A stretch of DNA of 64,000 nucleotides. Source: Tetracentron sinense. Its lineage: Eukaryota; Streptophyta; Magnoliopsida; Trochodendrales; Trochodendraceae. Numbering within the stretch: the first letter of the stretch is position 1; each line of letters starts with the position of its first letter. Both the position numbers and the translations under genes were made by a program. Below the pieces are notes generated by a model. The model was given only the letters and a program-made list of their open reading frames with translations, had not been told where the DNA came from and searched no databases. This document shows positions 9,188-21,049 of the stretch, piece by piece. Location of the stretch: positions 61,250,944 through 61,314,943 of the forward strand of contig CM026552.1 in assembly GCA_015143295.1 (NCBI GenBank), given 5' to 3'.

Positions 9188-9429
9188 TGGCCACCTGCGA
9201 CGATTTCTCCAGCGAGCTCTGTCGCCACCTGCGATGCGATCTCCGGTGAGGCTCAGGTTCTCTCTCTCTCTCTCCTCTCTCTCTCTGTGCTCTCTTCTCT
9301 CTCTCTCTGCTCTCATTCTCTCTCTGCTCTCTCATTCTCTCTTTATGCTCTCTCATTCTCTCTCAGGTTCTCTCACCATTGGAAGCTCACCCCTCGGTAG
9401 GTTCTCTCCTCTCATTCTCTCTCAATTTT
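9188..9429. other. Intergenic island: possible exon-like start and CT-rich DNA
   Basis: 9188-9250 is GC-rich (GCGACGATTTCTCCAGCGAG, then CGATCTCCG|GTGAGG, a good donor). 9255-9425 is CTCTCT-rich. Joined to 2665-2769 it resembles a plant gene leader and first exon, but no protein can be recognised. The only ATG frame (9186) overlaps the LTR end and stops after about 18 codons. Confidence 0.3.
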
Positions 9430-9732
9430 TGTCACGACCCAATACCCACCCTTGGAGGTAGAGTGAATCTTGGATGACTTATCATGACTTACATGACTTG
9501 CTTGACAAACCAACCTGCAAAATGTACCTGAAGCATATACAATAGAGGACATAATAGCGGAAACATAACTACAAAGCACAACGGAAGTCTAACCAAAACC
9601 TCTATGTGTATATATACATGATCCATGTTATACAAAAAGATACACAAAAGAAAGTGCGGATAGGCCCGCCAAAATACATCAATCTAATCTCTCAAGCTCA
9701 CACCCATAGCTCACTCACTTAGAATCTACCAC

Positions 9733-9852
9733 CTAATAGTAGCCCTCTACCGGAGGTTCTTCCACAGGTTCCTCGACGTACTCTTCTTCTACCCAAGGGC
9801 TAGGAGAATAGATTTCAAAAGGAACAGCCGCTCCACTATCACCTGCCGACAT
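9733..9852 (-). CDS. LTR-embedded small ORF, PWVEEEY peptide (39 aa)
   Basis: ATG at 9852, stop at 9733. The peptide starts MSAGDSGAAVPFEI, has core PWVEEEYVEEP and ends VEGYY. The frame remains intact although the surrounding LTR has diverged strongly. In the core the valine and glutamate codons differ from the 2104 copy only silently (GTA, GAA). The open frame extends upstream through the hairpin region to 9915 in this copy. Confidence 0.45.
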   Translation of the reverse strand: MSAGDSGAAVPFEIYSPSPWVEEEYVEEPVEEPPVEGYY

Positions 9853-10189
9853 AAGAAGTACGGCTGAGCATGGAATACTCAGCGGGTACCAAATACTAAC
9901 CAACAGTAATAGCAAAACAATAGCAATATAGAAAGCAGAAAATAATTCATATTATAACGCAGGAAACAATTCATATAATAACAAGGAAGTAAAACAATTT
10001 ATATTCATGCTTGCATCACATAAAAGTCGATAAATCTCTTGAAATCATCTTGCATTTGACTTTACTTAAAATACTCGTTTCGTGCTTGAAAACTTGTCAT
10101 GTTCATCTTGCTTGATCTTGTTGAGCGTGCCATGTCATGCATGTTATGCTTACGTGTTTAACATGTTCATGTACTTGTGAGACGCACTT

Positions 10190-10345
10190 GTGAGATGCAC
10201 TTGAGAGGGAAGGGAGACCCTTCCTTATGATATGTACTTGAGAGGGAAGGGAGACCTTTCATGATATGCACTTGATAGGGAAGGGAGACCCTTCTTTATG
10301 ATATGCACTTGATAGGGAAGGGAAACCCTTCTTTATGAATGCTTG
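10190..10345 (-). repeat. ~51-61-bp minisatellite in LTR intron region
   Basis: Three to four copies contain GAGAGGGAAGGGAGACCCTT with the spacer TATGATATGCACTTG. Related units occur at 13180-13320 and 19115-19255 in the LTRs of the 12391-20544 element. Confidence 0.75.
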
Positions 10346-11682
10346 TCTTGTTCTTGTCAAACGTGAGGCAAAACATGTCGTAAGACATGTCCTACCTCTA
10401 AACCTTATTTTTTTGAAAATGCCGATAAACCATGTCATGCATGCCGTGATCGTGAGATCGTGTACATACTTGCATCTGGAATTAAATATGGCATTTGGGG
10501 ATTTCAACAACACATAGCATATCAATAATTGAACAAGTAATAATTATGCAATTTAAGGAAAATGAAGAATCATACTATCATATTCCCTAGCAATTTCATA
10601 AGTATTTAGGCATGCATTTCTTAATTTATAACTCATTTTATTCACCTTGGCATTTCATCAAACACGTAGTGTGTACATTTTTCGTTAGAGCCTACATCAA
10701 ACTTTTCTAGGTGGGTTTATGTTACAACATACATGTGTATTTATTATTGGTACAATACCCTTCCCCGTTTCATTCATCACAATACAACCACACGGCATCC
10801 ATTGCCCATAATCCTCCATTCTCACACCACAATCCATCCACATCCCATTAGGTTCATACATTAGGAAACACTAAAGAAGAAGAAAAGGGAAAGAGGGTAT
10901 AAACTAGGAGGGTAGCAAAAAGTACCGACCTTGAAGAAGCGAGGAAAGATCCTCCTACACGTGCGTGGAGTTGCTGCTATAGCTTGAAGAATGTGCTCCT
11001 CACGAGTGCTTGGACCGTGAACTTGCCGAAGTAAAAGCTTGTGGTGACCTAGGGTTCTTAAACCCTTTGATTTCCTTCTCAAAAGCAAACCCTAGGTTAG
11101 AATCTCCTTTCTCTTCTCTCCTTAGCTCTCAAATAACCTAAGTCAGGTGAATGAGACTCTAAAGGCTTGGGCATGCCTTAAGAGGCAAGGGTATAACACC
11201 CAAATGATGAAAAAGCCCTTACTGAAATTCTACAAAACGCGATATACCGATCGATCGGTGGTTAATACCGAGTGATCGATTGCCTACCGAACGATCGGTG
11301 TTCTTGACTGAGCTCTCGGTCAAAAACATGCTCTCTGGAAAATTTCCCCATACAAAAAAGTTAACCAGTCGATAGCTACCGATCGACCGGTTGTGGACCG
11401 AGCGATCGCTACTTTGGACCGAGCGATCGGTTGTGAACCGATCGATCTCTAGTGATCGGTGCTTTGCAGATTTTTGACCCATTTTACTGTTTTGGCCATA
11501 ATTTTTTACTCGTTCGTCGGATTTTGATGATTCAACTTTTGTTGGGTTCGTACTTTGAAAAGGAACATTTCTGAAATTTCAAAATTTTTAATTTCTCCCT
11601 TATTTATTAATGGTACTACGTTAAAGGCCAATTGGCTATGAAAGTGCTATTCATTTAGTACGAAAAAGTCCGGGGTTCTACA

Positions 11683-12390
11683 ATTTTTTAATTTTTTTAT
11701 TATGATTTCGTATGGGATTTAATTCTTCCTTCATGATGATACTTAGGTTTTTCTTTTTTTGAATGATTTATCTTCGACTTGGAGTAAAGCCCATGATTCG
11801 GAATATTGAATTAATGGAAAACCCATTTCAGTTTGTAAAGACATTTTCAGAAATTTTTACTGTTTTGGATGCTTAGATTGGTATATTTGTGGGTATTAAG
11901 GGATACCCAGTTTATTAAATTCTTGAAAGAGTGCAAAATGGTGAATACCCAGTTCGGCTACCAAAGGAAAAATTACCCATTTTAAGATTTGATATCCAAG
12001 ACTGTACTTAATGTTAATTTGGGTTAATTGTCTGGCTAGTTTTCTGAGAAACTTTCCGTTCTTGGTTCGTTCAAGGATCTGCTCTATGAGACGAGATCTT
12101 GAGGACATGGGAGTAGCTTCTGTGATTTCAGCATAGGTTTCCTGTCATGTGTTCTTTATTTTGGGAGTTTCTAATGTTTATTTTGTTGTGTTTTTGCTCC
12201 TTGTTGTTCTCCTTGTGTTCACTTGTTTTTGTTATTTTTGTAAGGTTTTTCCCTTCTTAAATTAAACTTTCCCTAACCTCCGGCAATTCCTGGCAAGGAG
12301 GTGTATGTTTGTTATTTGAGTTTTTTCCCTTTAGGGTTTTCGATGCCCAATTCATAGATTGGTAAAAACACTGGTTCTCCTAATTGGATG
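11683..12390. other. T-rich unique island
   Basis: It is T-rich, intron-like DNA with no open frame of note and no repeat shared with the rest of the window. It continues at 20545 after the inserted element. It may be host intron or spacer. I see no gene in it. Confidence 0.4.
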
Positions 12391-14610
12391 TGTCGCGACC
12401 CAAAACCCACCCTACGAGTTAGAGTGAACTTTGGACGACTAATCATGACTTACATGACTTACTTGACAAACCAACCTGCAAAACCCACAGAGCATATACA
12501 ATAGAGAATAAAAACAGCGGAAACATACTCTAACATGGTACAGCAGAAGTCTACCAAACCTCTAGGTATATACATAAGTGATTCGAGTTACACAAAAGGA
12601 GTCCAAAAGAAAGTGTGGACAAGCCCGCCAAAATACATGGATACATCTCTTTCAACTCACCCACAGCTACATCACTCAGAATCTACTACCATCTAATAGA
12701 AACCCTCGACTTGAGGTTCCTCCAAAGGTTCCTCGACGTACTCCTCCTCCACCCATGGACCAGGAGCACAGACATCAAAAGGAGCAGCTGCTCCACTATC
12801 ACCTACCGACATAAGAAGTACCATTGAGCATGGAATACTCAGCAGGTACCAAATACTAACCAATAGTCATAGCATAAAAATGGCAATACATAAATCAAGA
12901 GCAATTCATATATGTTAAACGGGAACAATTCATTTCATACAAGGAAGTAAAGCAATTTATAATCATGCTTGCATTTCGTAAAAAGCCGATAAAACCCTTG
13001 AAAACACCGTGCACTTGACTTGACTTAAGTACCATTTTCGTGCTTGAAAACTCGTCTTGTATATCTTGCTTGATTCTTGTAGATCGTGTCATGTCATGCA
13101 TGTCATGCGTGCTTACTTGTGATCATGTAACTTGAGAGATACACTTGTAAGATGTACTTGTGAGATGCGCTTCTGAGATGCCTTGAGAGGGAAGGGAGAC
13201 CCTTCTTTATGCAATGCACTTGAGAGGGAAGGAAGACCCTTCTTCATGATATGTATGTACTTGCGAGGGAAGGGAGGCCCATCTTTGTGCTATGCACTTG
13301 TGAGTGAGGGGAGACCCCTCGTGGAATGTTTGTTCTGGTTTTCTTGTGAAAAGCGAGGTAAAACATATCGTAGGATATGTCCCACCTCTAATCAGGTTCT
13401 TGAAAATACGATAAATCATGTCATGCATGCCGTGCTCATGGAAGTCGTGTTCATACTTGCAATTGAATTTAAATATGACATGTTTGGGGATTTCACAACA
13501 CATTGCACATCACCATTTAAACAAGTAACAAATTACACAATTTAGGGAATGCGCAAAAACACACTATCATAACCCAAACAATTTCCATAAACTTTAAGCA
13601 TGCATTTTCTTAATTTACTATTCATTTTATTCACCTTGGCATTCTATCAAACATGGTATGTTCATTATTTGTTAACCCTACAACATGCTTTTCTAGGTGG
13701 GTTATAATTCCATCATACATGTTTGTTTATTAAGGATACAATGCCCTCCCCATTTCAATTATCACAACACAACCATTGGCATCCAATCGCCCATTCCATC
13801 TCTATTCACAACATCCACACATCCCAACTCATAGCACAAGTATAGATGAAGGAAAACAAAGAAACATGGAGAAAAAGAGGAACTATAACTAGGAGGGTAG
13901 CAAGAACTACCGACCTTGACAAATGAATGAAAGAATCCCCTTCCAAAACATTCATGTAGCGCTGCCCTAGCTTGGAGAAACTCCTCCTCGTGTGCTTGAA
14001 TCGGAATCTTGAAGCAATCCAAGCTTGAGGTGATTGTGGGTCTTGAAAACCCCTTCGATTTCTCCCCAAAAGCAAACCCTAGGTTAGGGAACCCTTCTCC
14101 TCTTCCTCTAACTCTCAAAAGACCCTAAGTGTTGTGTATGAACCCTCAAATGTTTGGGCAAAGCCTTTAAGGCATGAGTGAAACGCCCAAAAGATGAAAA
14201 CACCCTTAATGAAATTTCTGCAAAAACACGAAGACCGAGCGATCGGTGGTTATGACCGATCGATCGGTTGCCTACCAAGCGATCGGTGTGTTGACGGAGC
14301 TCTCGACCAAAAATCAACTCTCTGGAAAATTTCCCCATACAAAAATCTTGACCAGTCGATAGCTACCGATCGATCGCTCCATGGACCGAGCGATCGGTGC
14401 TCTACAGGTCCAAATTGTTTTGGCCATATCTTTTGACTCGTTCGTCGGATTTTGACGATTCAACTTGCGTTGGGTTCGTACTTCGAAAATGAATATTTCT
14501 GACATTTTGGAATTTTCAATTTCTTCCTTATTTATTAATTGTACTACTTTAAAGATAAATTGGCTACGAAAGTGCCATGTATTAAGCATGAAAAAGTCCG
14601 GGGCTCTACA
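12391..14610 (-). repeat. 3' LTR of the 12391-20544 element
   Basis: It reads TGTAGAGCCCCGG from 14610 to GGGTCGCGACA at 12391. It includes the palindrome array 14233-14399 and a hairpin whose 3' arm is mutated. Confidence 0.92.
12693..12812 (-). CDS. LTR-embedded small ORF, PWVEEEY peptide (39 aa)
   Basis: ATG at 12812, TAG ending at 12693. The peptide starts MSVGDSGAAAPFDV, has core PWVEEEYVEEP and ends VEGFY. The frame is intact in both LTRs of this element. Confidence 0.45.
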   Translation of the reverse strand: MSVGDSGAAAPFDVCAPGPWVEEEYVEEPLEEPQVEGFY

Positions 14611-14622
14611 TCCTCCCCCCTT
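14611..14622 (-). other. Polypurine tract of the 12391-20544 element
   Basis: On the minus strand AAGGGGGGAGGA abuts the LTR start. It shows that 12391-14610 is the 3' LTR. Confidence 0.85.
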
Positions 14623-14712
14623 ACAAAAATTTCGTTCCTGAAATTTCGACGGGACATGCATTACATAATCAAAACAAAATTACAAGCCACATATACAAAA
14701 CCTATACAAAAC

Positions 14713-17700
14713 TCATTCAAACAATTCTGGGTACTTCTCTTTGACTTCGGCCTCTCGCTCCCACGTAACCTCTTCTCTAGCATGATGTTGCCACTATACT
14801 AGGACCAACGGAATCGTTTTGTTGCGAAGGACTTGATCTCTCCGATCCAATATATGAACCGACCTCTCAACTAAAGTGAGATCCTCTCGAATTTCCAACG
14901 GTTCCAAGTCTATGACATGTGAAGGATCTGCGATGTACTTCCGAAGCATAGACACATGGAAAACGTTGTGAACTGCGGCCATGTGAGGTGGAAGATCTAC
15001 CCTGTAAGCAACCTCACCAACTCGCGTGATGATCTCGAACAGGCCAACATATCGAGGGCTAAGCTTGCCTCGCCTGCCAAATCTCATAATCCCCTTGCTA
15101 GGAGATACCTTCACGAAGACTTGATCCCCAACCTGGAATTCCAAGTCCCTGCGGCGTGTGTCCGCATAGCTCTTTTGGCGATCTTGAGCAGTTTTCAACT
15201 GATCCCGGATGATCTTGACTATACTAGCAGTTTGCTCGATCAACTCCTGACCAAGTACTTTTCTTTCTCCAACCTCATCCCAGTAGAGAGGAGATCTGCA
15301 ACTTCGCCCATACAAAGCCTCGAATGGAGCCATTTGGATACTCGCCTGATAGCTATTGTTGTAGGCGAACTCTACCAAAGGCAAATGCTCTTCCCAACTG
15401 CCTTTGAAATCAAGTCGGGAACCCATGGCTTCCTGAAAACTCTTCCAGAATCTTGATGTGAATCTCGGATCCCGATCTGAGACAATACTGACAGGCACCC
15501 CGTGCAGTCTAACTACTTCCTTGATGTATAGTGCGGCCAACTGGCTAGAATTGAACATGGTCCGGTAAGGTAAGAAATGCGCGGACTTTGTCAAACGGTC
15601 CACCACAACCCATATCGCATCTGATTTCCTTTCCGTCTTTGGCAACCCAACAATGAAGTCCATGAAGATGTGCTCCCATTTCCACTCGGGAATCGGGAGA
15701 GACTGCAATAGACCGGCGGGTCTCAAGTGCTCTGCCTTCACCTGTTGGCATACTAAGCACCGTGCTACATATTCCGTAACATCCCTCTTTATATTCTGCC
15801 ACCAAAAGTGACTCTTGAGGTTCCGGTACATCTTCGTACCCCCAGGATGTACAGTATACTTTGATCGGTGTGCTTCATCCATAATCTCCCTTCGAAGATC
15901 TACATTTGCTGGAACACACAATCTTCCTTTGAACGTAATAGCACCCCGACTAGTGAGAGAGAAGTCTTCACTACCCTTGGCAACTTCCTTGTCCCTATAA
16001 GCCAACAATTCAGCATCTGTGGCTTGGTATTCTTGGATCAAATCTATAATGTATGGCCGAACCATGACATTTGCCAAGATAGGACTACGGACAGAGTCAT
16101 TCACACTGATGTCCAGATTTGCCAAATCTTCAAGTAGCTTCTATTCCTGCACCAACATGTGTGCTAATAACCCCGAAGGTCTTCTACTCAAAGCATCGGC
16201 CACTACATTTGCTTTACCCGGGTGGTATTGAATGGTACAATCATAATCTTTCAAAAATTCCATCCAACGCCATTGCCTTAGATTCAAATCCTTTTGGGAA
16301 AAGAGATACTTGAGACTCTTATGATCTGTGAACATATAGAACTCCACCCCATAAAGGTAATGGCGCCAAATCTTGAGTGCTAACATGACCGCTGCAAGCT
16401 CCAAGTCGTGCGTGGGATAATTCTTTTCATACTCTTTCAATCGCCTTGATGCATAGGCAATGACTTTCTTGTGCTGCATAAGTACGCACCCAAGTCCAAC
16501 GTACGAGGCATCACTATACACCTCATACCCATAAAGTCCAGATGGCATAGTAAGGACAGGGGCTGTAGTAAGCCTCTTCTTCAGTTCCGTGAAACTGATC
16601 TCACACTTGTCGCTCCATACAAACTTCGCATTCTTCCTTGTCAGGTAAGTGAGCGGTGCCGCAAGACTGGAGAAACCCTCTAGGAATCTCCTGTAGTAGC
16701 CTGCCAACCCAAGGAAACTACGTGTTTCTATAACACTCTTGGGCCTCATCCAACTCATAATTGCCTCTATCTTCTTCGGATCCACCGAAATGCCTTCAGC
16801 GGATACAACGTGGCCTAGGAATGCCACCTCTTCCAACCAAAACTCACACTTGCTAAGTTTGGCGTACAGTTTGTGCTCTCTCAGCATTTCCAAAGCAAGG
16901 CAAAGGTTTCACATGTGATCTTCCCGTGTCTGGGAATACACCAAGATATCGTCGACAAACACGATCACGCATCGATCTAGATATGGCCGGAACACCCGGT
17001 TCATTAAATCCATAAAGGCTGCCAGCGCATTTGTGAGACCAAAAGGCATTACCAAGAACTCGTAATGTCCATACCGAGTCCGAAAGGCAGTTTTGGGAAC
17101 ATCCTCGCCCTTAATCTTCAACTGATGATAGCCCGATCGAAGATCTATCTTAGAAAAAAATCTCACTCCCTTCAACTGATCGAACAAGTCATCAATTCTA
17201 GGCAATGGATACCTATTCTTTATAGTGACTTTGTTTAATTTCCGATAATCGACGCACATCCTCATCGAGCCATCTTTCTTCTTAACAAATAACACCTGGG
17301 CACCCCACGGTGAGACACTTGGTCGAATGAAACCAAGGCCTTGCAATTCCTCCAACTGAGTCTTCAACTCCTTGAGTTCAATAGGGGCCATTCTATACGA
17401 AGCCCTGAAAATAGGAGTTGTGACTGGTGCAAGCTCAATCACAAACTCAATCTCCCTATGTGGAGGCAATCCTGGCAACTCCTCTGGAAATACATCCAGG
17501 AATTCACTCACGCCCGGAATAGTCGAAGAGTCCTTTACCTCAGGTTTAGCTAAGCTCAACGCCGCAAAACGAGCAATATCTCTACTTTTCAACCCGTGAA
17601 AGTGGAATGGTTTTCCTTCTACTGGTTTGAAGAGTACCATTTTCTCAAAGCAAGTTACATGCCCGTGATGTGCCGCTAACCAATCCATTCCCAGTATCAC

Positions 17701-17948
17701 GTGAAAGTCTTGGAATCCAAGAACTATTAGATCAACCGCCAACTCGTGACTTCCCACTTGAACTACACTATTTCGACACACTTTGTTTGTCAACACTGTT
17801 TTACCGAGAGGATTCGAAATGGCTAACTCCGGTTCTAGCTGACTAGGCTCCACAGAAAAGCCTTCTGAAAAGCTCGACGAGACAAACGAATGAGTAGACC
17901 CGGTATCAATCAACACTCTATCCAAACATTCGTTGACTAGTAGGGTTC
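14713..17948 (-). pseudogene. Tekay-like pol (protease-RT-RNase H-integrase-chromodomain), broken
   Basis: A single minus-strand frame from the intron acceptor carries protease ([11 protein letters not shown]), RT ([11 protein letters not shown], then FVDDILVYS), RNase H ([11 protein letters not shown]), the integrase zinc-binding region (ending CLVCQQ), the integrase core (FIVGLP, then SDRDPRF) and the chromodomain tail. Three in-frame stops interrupt it: after REDHM (about 16909), after LVQE (about 16138) and after PLVLV (about 14794). Each fits one C-to-T change (CGA or CAG codon), as from deaminated methylcytosine. In the integrase the reading jumps from GSRLDF to KGSW (near 15400). About 28 residues, including the third catalytic acid, are missing in frame, and the deletion probably arose between short repeats. 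Confidence 0.9.
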
Positions 17949-18090
17949 CTGAAATTTCAACTAGCTACGTCAATCCATGCATCACATCATATGTATATAG
18001 GTAGATAGATATATAGCACGCCACATACGTACACAAGGATTAAAGCATAACATGACAATCACGGCTAAAAGAATGACTCTAAACGCGTAC
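17949..18090 (-). other. Gag-protease intron, 142 bp (predicted)
   Basis: On the minus strand the donor is GTGCAAG|GTACGCG at 18090 and the acceptor is AAATTTCAG at 17949. Removal joins SDDVVQ to [17 protein letters not shown] in one frame. Without splicing the frame stops at 18065. The boundaries match those in the two other gag-pol copies in the window, while the middle differs in sequence and length. Confidence 0.65.
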
Positions 18091-18300
18091 CTTGCACCAC
18101 ATCATCAGATGCAAGTGCATCACCCTCTGTCAAGGCAAAAACTCGCCCCTGGTTCACCTGGCGAGGCGGAGGTGTAGACCGGGTAGTCTGGGATGACGCC
18201 TGGTATGATCCTGCTGAAGGGCATCGGGGGGATGTTTTCATTGTGGTCGCCAGGGCCATGTGATCAGGGATTGCCCCAATCGGCATTTACCAGGCCAGTC
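18091..18300 (-). pseudogene. gag 3' remnant
   Basis: The frame reads a Gly/Ser/Pro/Gln-rich Gag C-terminus ending NQGRVFALTEGDALASDDVVQ, closely like the end of Gag at 62280-62380. Upstream only a degraded, frameshifted zinc-knuckle-like stretch is visible (18240-18290). The main gag domain, the start codon and the primer site are gone. The stretch directly inside the 5' LTR (18300-18334) shows no primer site. Confidence 0.7.
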
Positions 18301-18334
18301 TCAGGGGATTAGGCCCCCAGCATGCCCAGCTTCT

Positions 18335-20544
18335 TGTCGCGACCCAAAACCCACCCTAAGAGTTAGAGTGAACTTTGGACGACTAATCATGACTTACATG
18401 ACAAACCAACCTGCAAAACCCACAGAGCATATACAATAGAGGATAAAAACAGCGGAAACATACTCTAACATGGTACAGCGGAAGTCTACCAAACCTCTAG
18501 GCATATACATAAGTGATCCGAGTTACACAAAAGGAGTCCAAAAGAAAGTGCGGACAGGCCCACCAAAATACATGGATACATCTCTCTCAACTCACCCAAA
18601 GCTACATCACTCAGAATCTACTACCATCTAATAGAAACCCTCGACTTGAGGTTCCTCCAAAGCTTCCTCGACGTACTCCTCCTCCACCCATGGACTAGGA
18701 GCACAGACATCAAAAGGAGCAGCTGCTCCGCTATCACCTGCCGACATAAGAAGTACGGCTGAGCATGGAATACTCAGTGGGTACCAAATACTAACCAATA
18801 GTCATAGCATAAAAATGGCAATACATAAATCAGGAGCAATTCATATATATTAAATGGGAACAATTCATTTCATACAAGGAAGTAAAGCAATTTATAATCA
18901 TGCTTGCATTTCGTAAAAAGCCGATAAAACCCTTGAAAACACCGGGCACTTGACTTGACTTGAGTACCATTTTCGTGCTTGAAAACTCGTTTTGTATATC
19001 TTGCTTGATTCTTATAGATCTTGTCATGTCATGCATGTCATGCGTGCTTACTTGTGATCATGTAACTTGAGAGATACACTTGTAAGATGTACTTGTGAGA
19101 TGCGCTTGTGAGATGCCTTGAGAGGGAAGGGAGACCCTTCTTTATGCAATGCACTTGAGAGGGAAGGGAGACCCTTCTTCATGATATGTATGTACTTGCG
19201 AGGGAAGGGAGGCCCATCTTTGTGCTATGCACTTGTGAGTGAGGGGAGACCCCTCGTGGAATGTTTGTTCTGGTTTTCTTGTGAAAAGCAAGGTAAAACA
19301 TATCGTAGGATATGTCCCACCTCTAATCAGGTTCTTGAAAATACGATAAATCATGTCATGCATGCCGTGCTCATGGAAGTCGTGTGCATACTTGAAATTG
19401 AATTTAAATATGACATGTTTGGGGATTTCACAATACATTGCACATCACCATTTAAACAAGTAACAAATTAAACAATTTAGGGAAAGCGCGAAAACACACT
19501 ATCATAACCCAAACAATTTCCTTAAACTTTAAGCATGCATTTTCTTAATTTACTATTCATTTTATTCACCTTGCCATTCCATCAAACATGGTATGTTCAT
19601 TATTTGTTAACCCTACAACATGCTTTTCTAGGTGGGTTATAATTCCATCATACATGTTTGTTTATTAAGGATACAATGCCCTCCCCATTTCAATTATCAC
19701 AACACAACCATTGGCATCCAATCGCCCATTTCATCTCTATTCACAACATCCACACATCCCAACTCATAGCACAAGTATAGATGAAGGAAAACAAAGAAAC
19801 ATGGAGAAAAAGAGGAACTATAACTAGGAGGGTAGCAAGAACTACCGACCTTGACAAATGAATGAAAGAATCCCCTTCCAAAACGTTCATGTAGCGCTGC
19901 CCTAGCTTGGAGAAACTCCTCCTCGTGTGCTTGAATCGGAATCTTGAAGCAATCCAAGCTTGAGGTGATTGTGGGTCTTGAAAACCCCTTTGATTTCTCC
20001 CCAAAAGCAAACCCTAGGTTAGGGAACCCTTCTCCTCTTCCTCTAACTCTCAAAAGACCCTAAGTGTTGTGTATGAACCCTCAAATGTTCGGACAAAGCC
20101 TTTAAGGCATGAGTGAAACGCCCAAAAGACGAAAACACCCTTAATGAAATTTCTGCAAAAACACGAAGACCGAGCGATCGGTGGTTATGACCGATCGATC
20201 GGTTGCCTACCAAGCGATCGGTGTGTTGACGGAGCTCTCGACCAAAAATCAACTCTCTGGAAAATTTCCCCATACAAAAATCTTGACCAGTCGATAGCTA
20301 CCGATCGATCGCTCCATGGACCGAGCGATCGGTGCTCTACAGGTCCAAATTGTTTTGGCCATATCTTTTGACTCGTTCGTCGGATTTTGACGATTCAACT
20401 TGCATTGGGTTCGTACTTCGAAAAGGAACATTTCTGACATTTCAGAATTTTAAGTTCTTTCTTATTTATTAATTGTACTACTTTAAAGATAAATTGGCTA
20501 CGAAAGTGCCATGTATTAAGCATGAAAAAGTCTGGGGCTCTACA
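18335..20544 (-). repeat. 5' LTR of the 12391-20544 element
   Basis: It reads TGTAGAGCCCCAG from 20544 to GGGTCGCGACA at 18335 and aligns throughout with 12391-14610. The palindrome array is at 20168-20334. Confidence 0.92.
18628..18747 (-). CDS. LTR-embedded small ORF, PWVEEEY peptide (39 aa)
   Basis: ATG at 18747, TAG ending at 18628. The peptide starts MSAGDSGAAAPFDV, has core PWVEEEYVEE and ends VEGFY. It differs from the other LTR's copy at three residues. Confidence 0.45.
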   Translation of the reverse strand: MSAGDSGAAAPFDVCAPSPWVEEEYVEEALEEPQVEGFY

Positions 20545-21049
20545 GGATGCCTTTCCAACATTGCATATGCCTTTCCAACATTGTAATTTAGTAGAGGCTG
20601 ATTCTCCTTTAATGCATTTCTTTTTGGAAGTTTTTTGCTTTAATTTTGTCCTGAAATTTTTTAATCTCTCTCTGTGTAATTTTGTAATTTTTGGTTGAGA
20701 AGGTAAGGCTTCTTTGCTGGAATTCATGTTAGGGTTTAGTTTATATATTTTTCTTTTTGAATTCTTGTGTTTGTTAGTCCATTTTTTTTTGTTAGCCCTT
20801 TTCCATAGTCGAATTGGAGTGTTTGATTTGTATTTTTGATGGATGGTGAAAAATAAATCAATGATATATAATTTGTGTCGCCCGCCTCAGTCTTTCCTAC
20901 TATGTGCGGTTTATGAAAGTTCAATGTGTTTGGTTCCATTAAGCTAATTTTGTGCCCTTAGTGTGGTGGTGGGGAATATACCACACTGCCTCTGTCCCAA
21001 ATTGGCTGCTCTAGTTGTTGGTTTTATTAATCATTATTGTAATTTTGTG
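20545..21049. other. T-rich unique island, continued
   Basis: It contains a direct duplication of ATGCCTTTCCAACATTG (20547-20582) and T-rich, intron-like DNA. No gene is recognised. It ends at the LTR starting at 21050. Confidence 0.4.

Larger units (their letters stand above)
9430..11682 (-). repeat. Solo LTR, family A/C relative (2.25 kb)
   Basis: On the minus strand it starts TGTAGAACCCCGG at 11682 and ends GGGTCGTGACA at 9430. A perfect TSD ATTTT lies at 9425-9429 and 11683-11687. It contains the palindrome array (11246-11461, partly decayed), leader, intron region, hairpin and an intact PWVEEEY frame. Confidence 0.92.
12391..20544 (-). mobile_element. Tekay-like Ty3/gypsy retrotransposon, two LTRs, inactive (family C)
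   Basis: Reverse orientation, 8154 bp, with LTRs of 2220 and 2210 bp and a perfect TSD GGATG (12386-12390, 20545-20549). Internal order from the right is a gag remnant (18300), gag-protease intron (18090-17949), pol with protease, RT, RNase H, integrase and chromodomain tail (17948-14713), and polypurine tract. The primer site and most of gag are missing between 18300 and the 5' LTR. By eye the LTRs differ at roughly 50-55 sites (about 2.5%) plus a 10-bp indel. Confidence 0.92.

Noticed and set aside
13762..14118. 118-codon minus-strand frame, repeated at 19697-20053
   Set aside because: Lies on the leader of the two LTRs of one element; duplication, not independent conservation. It has no ATG-supported homologue in other families.
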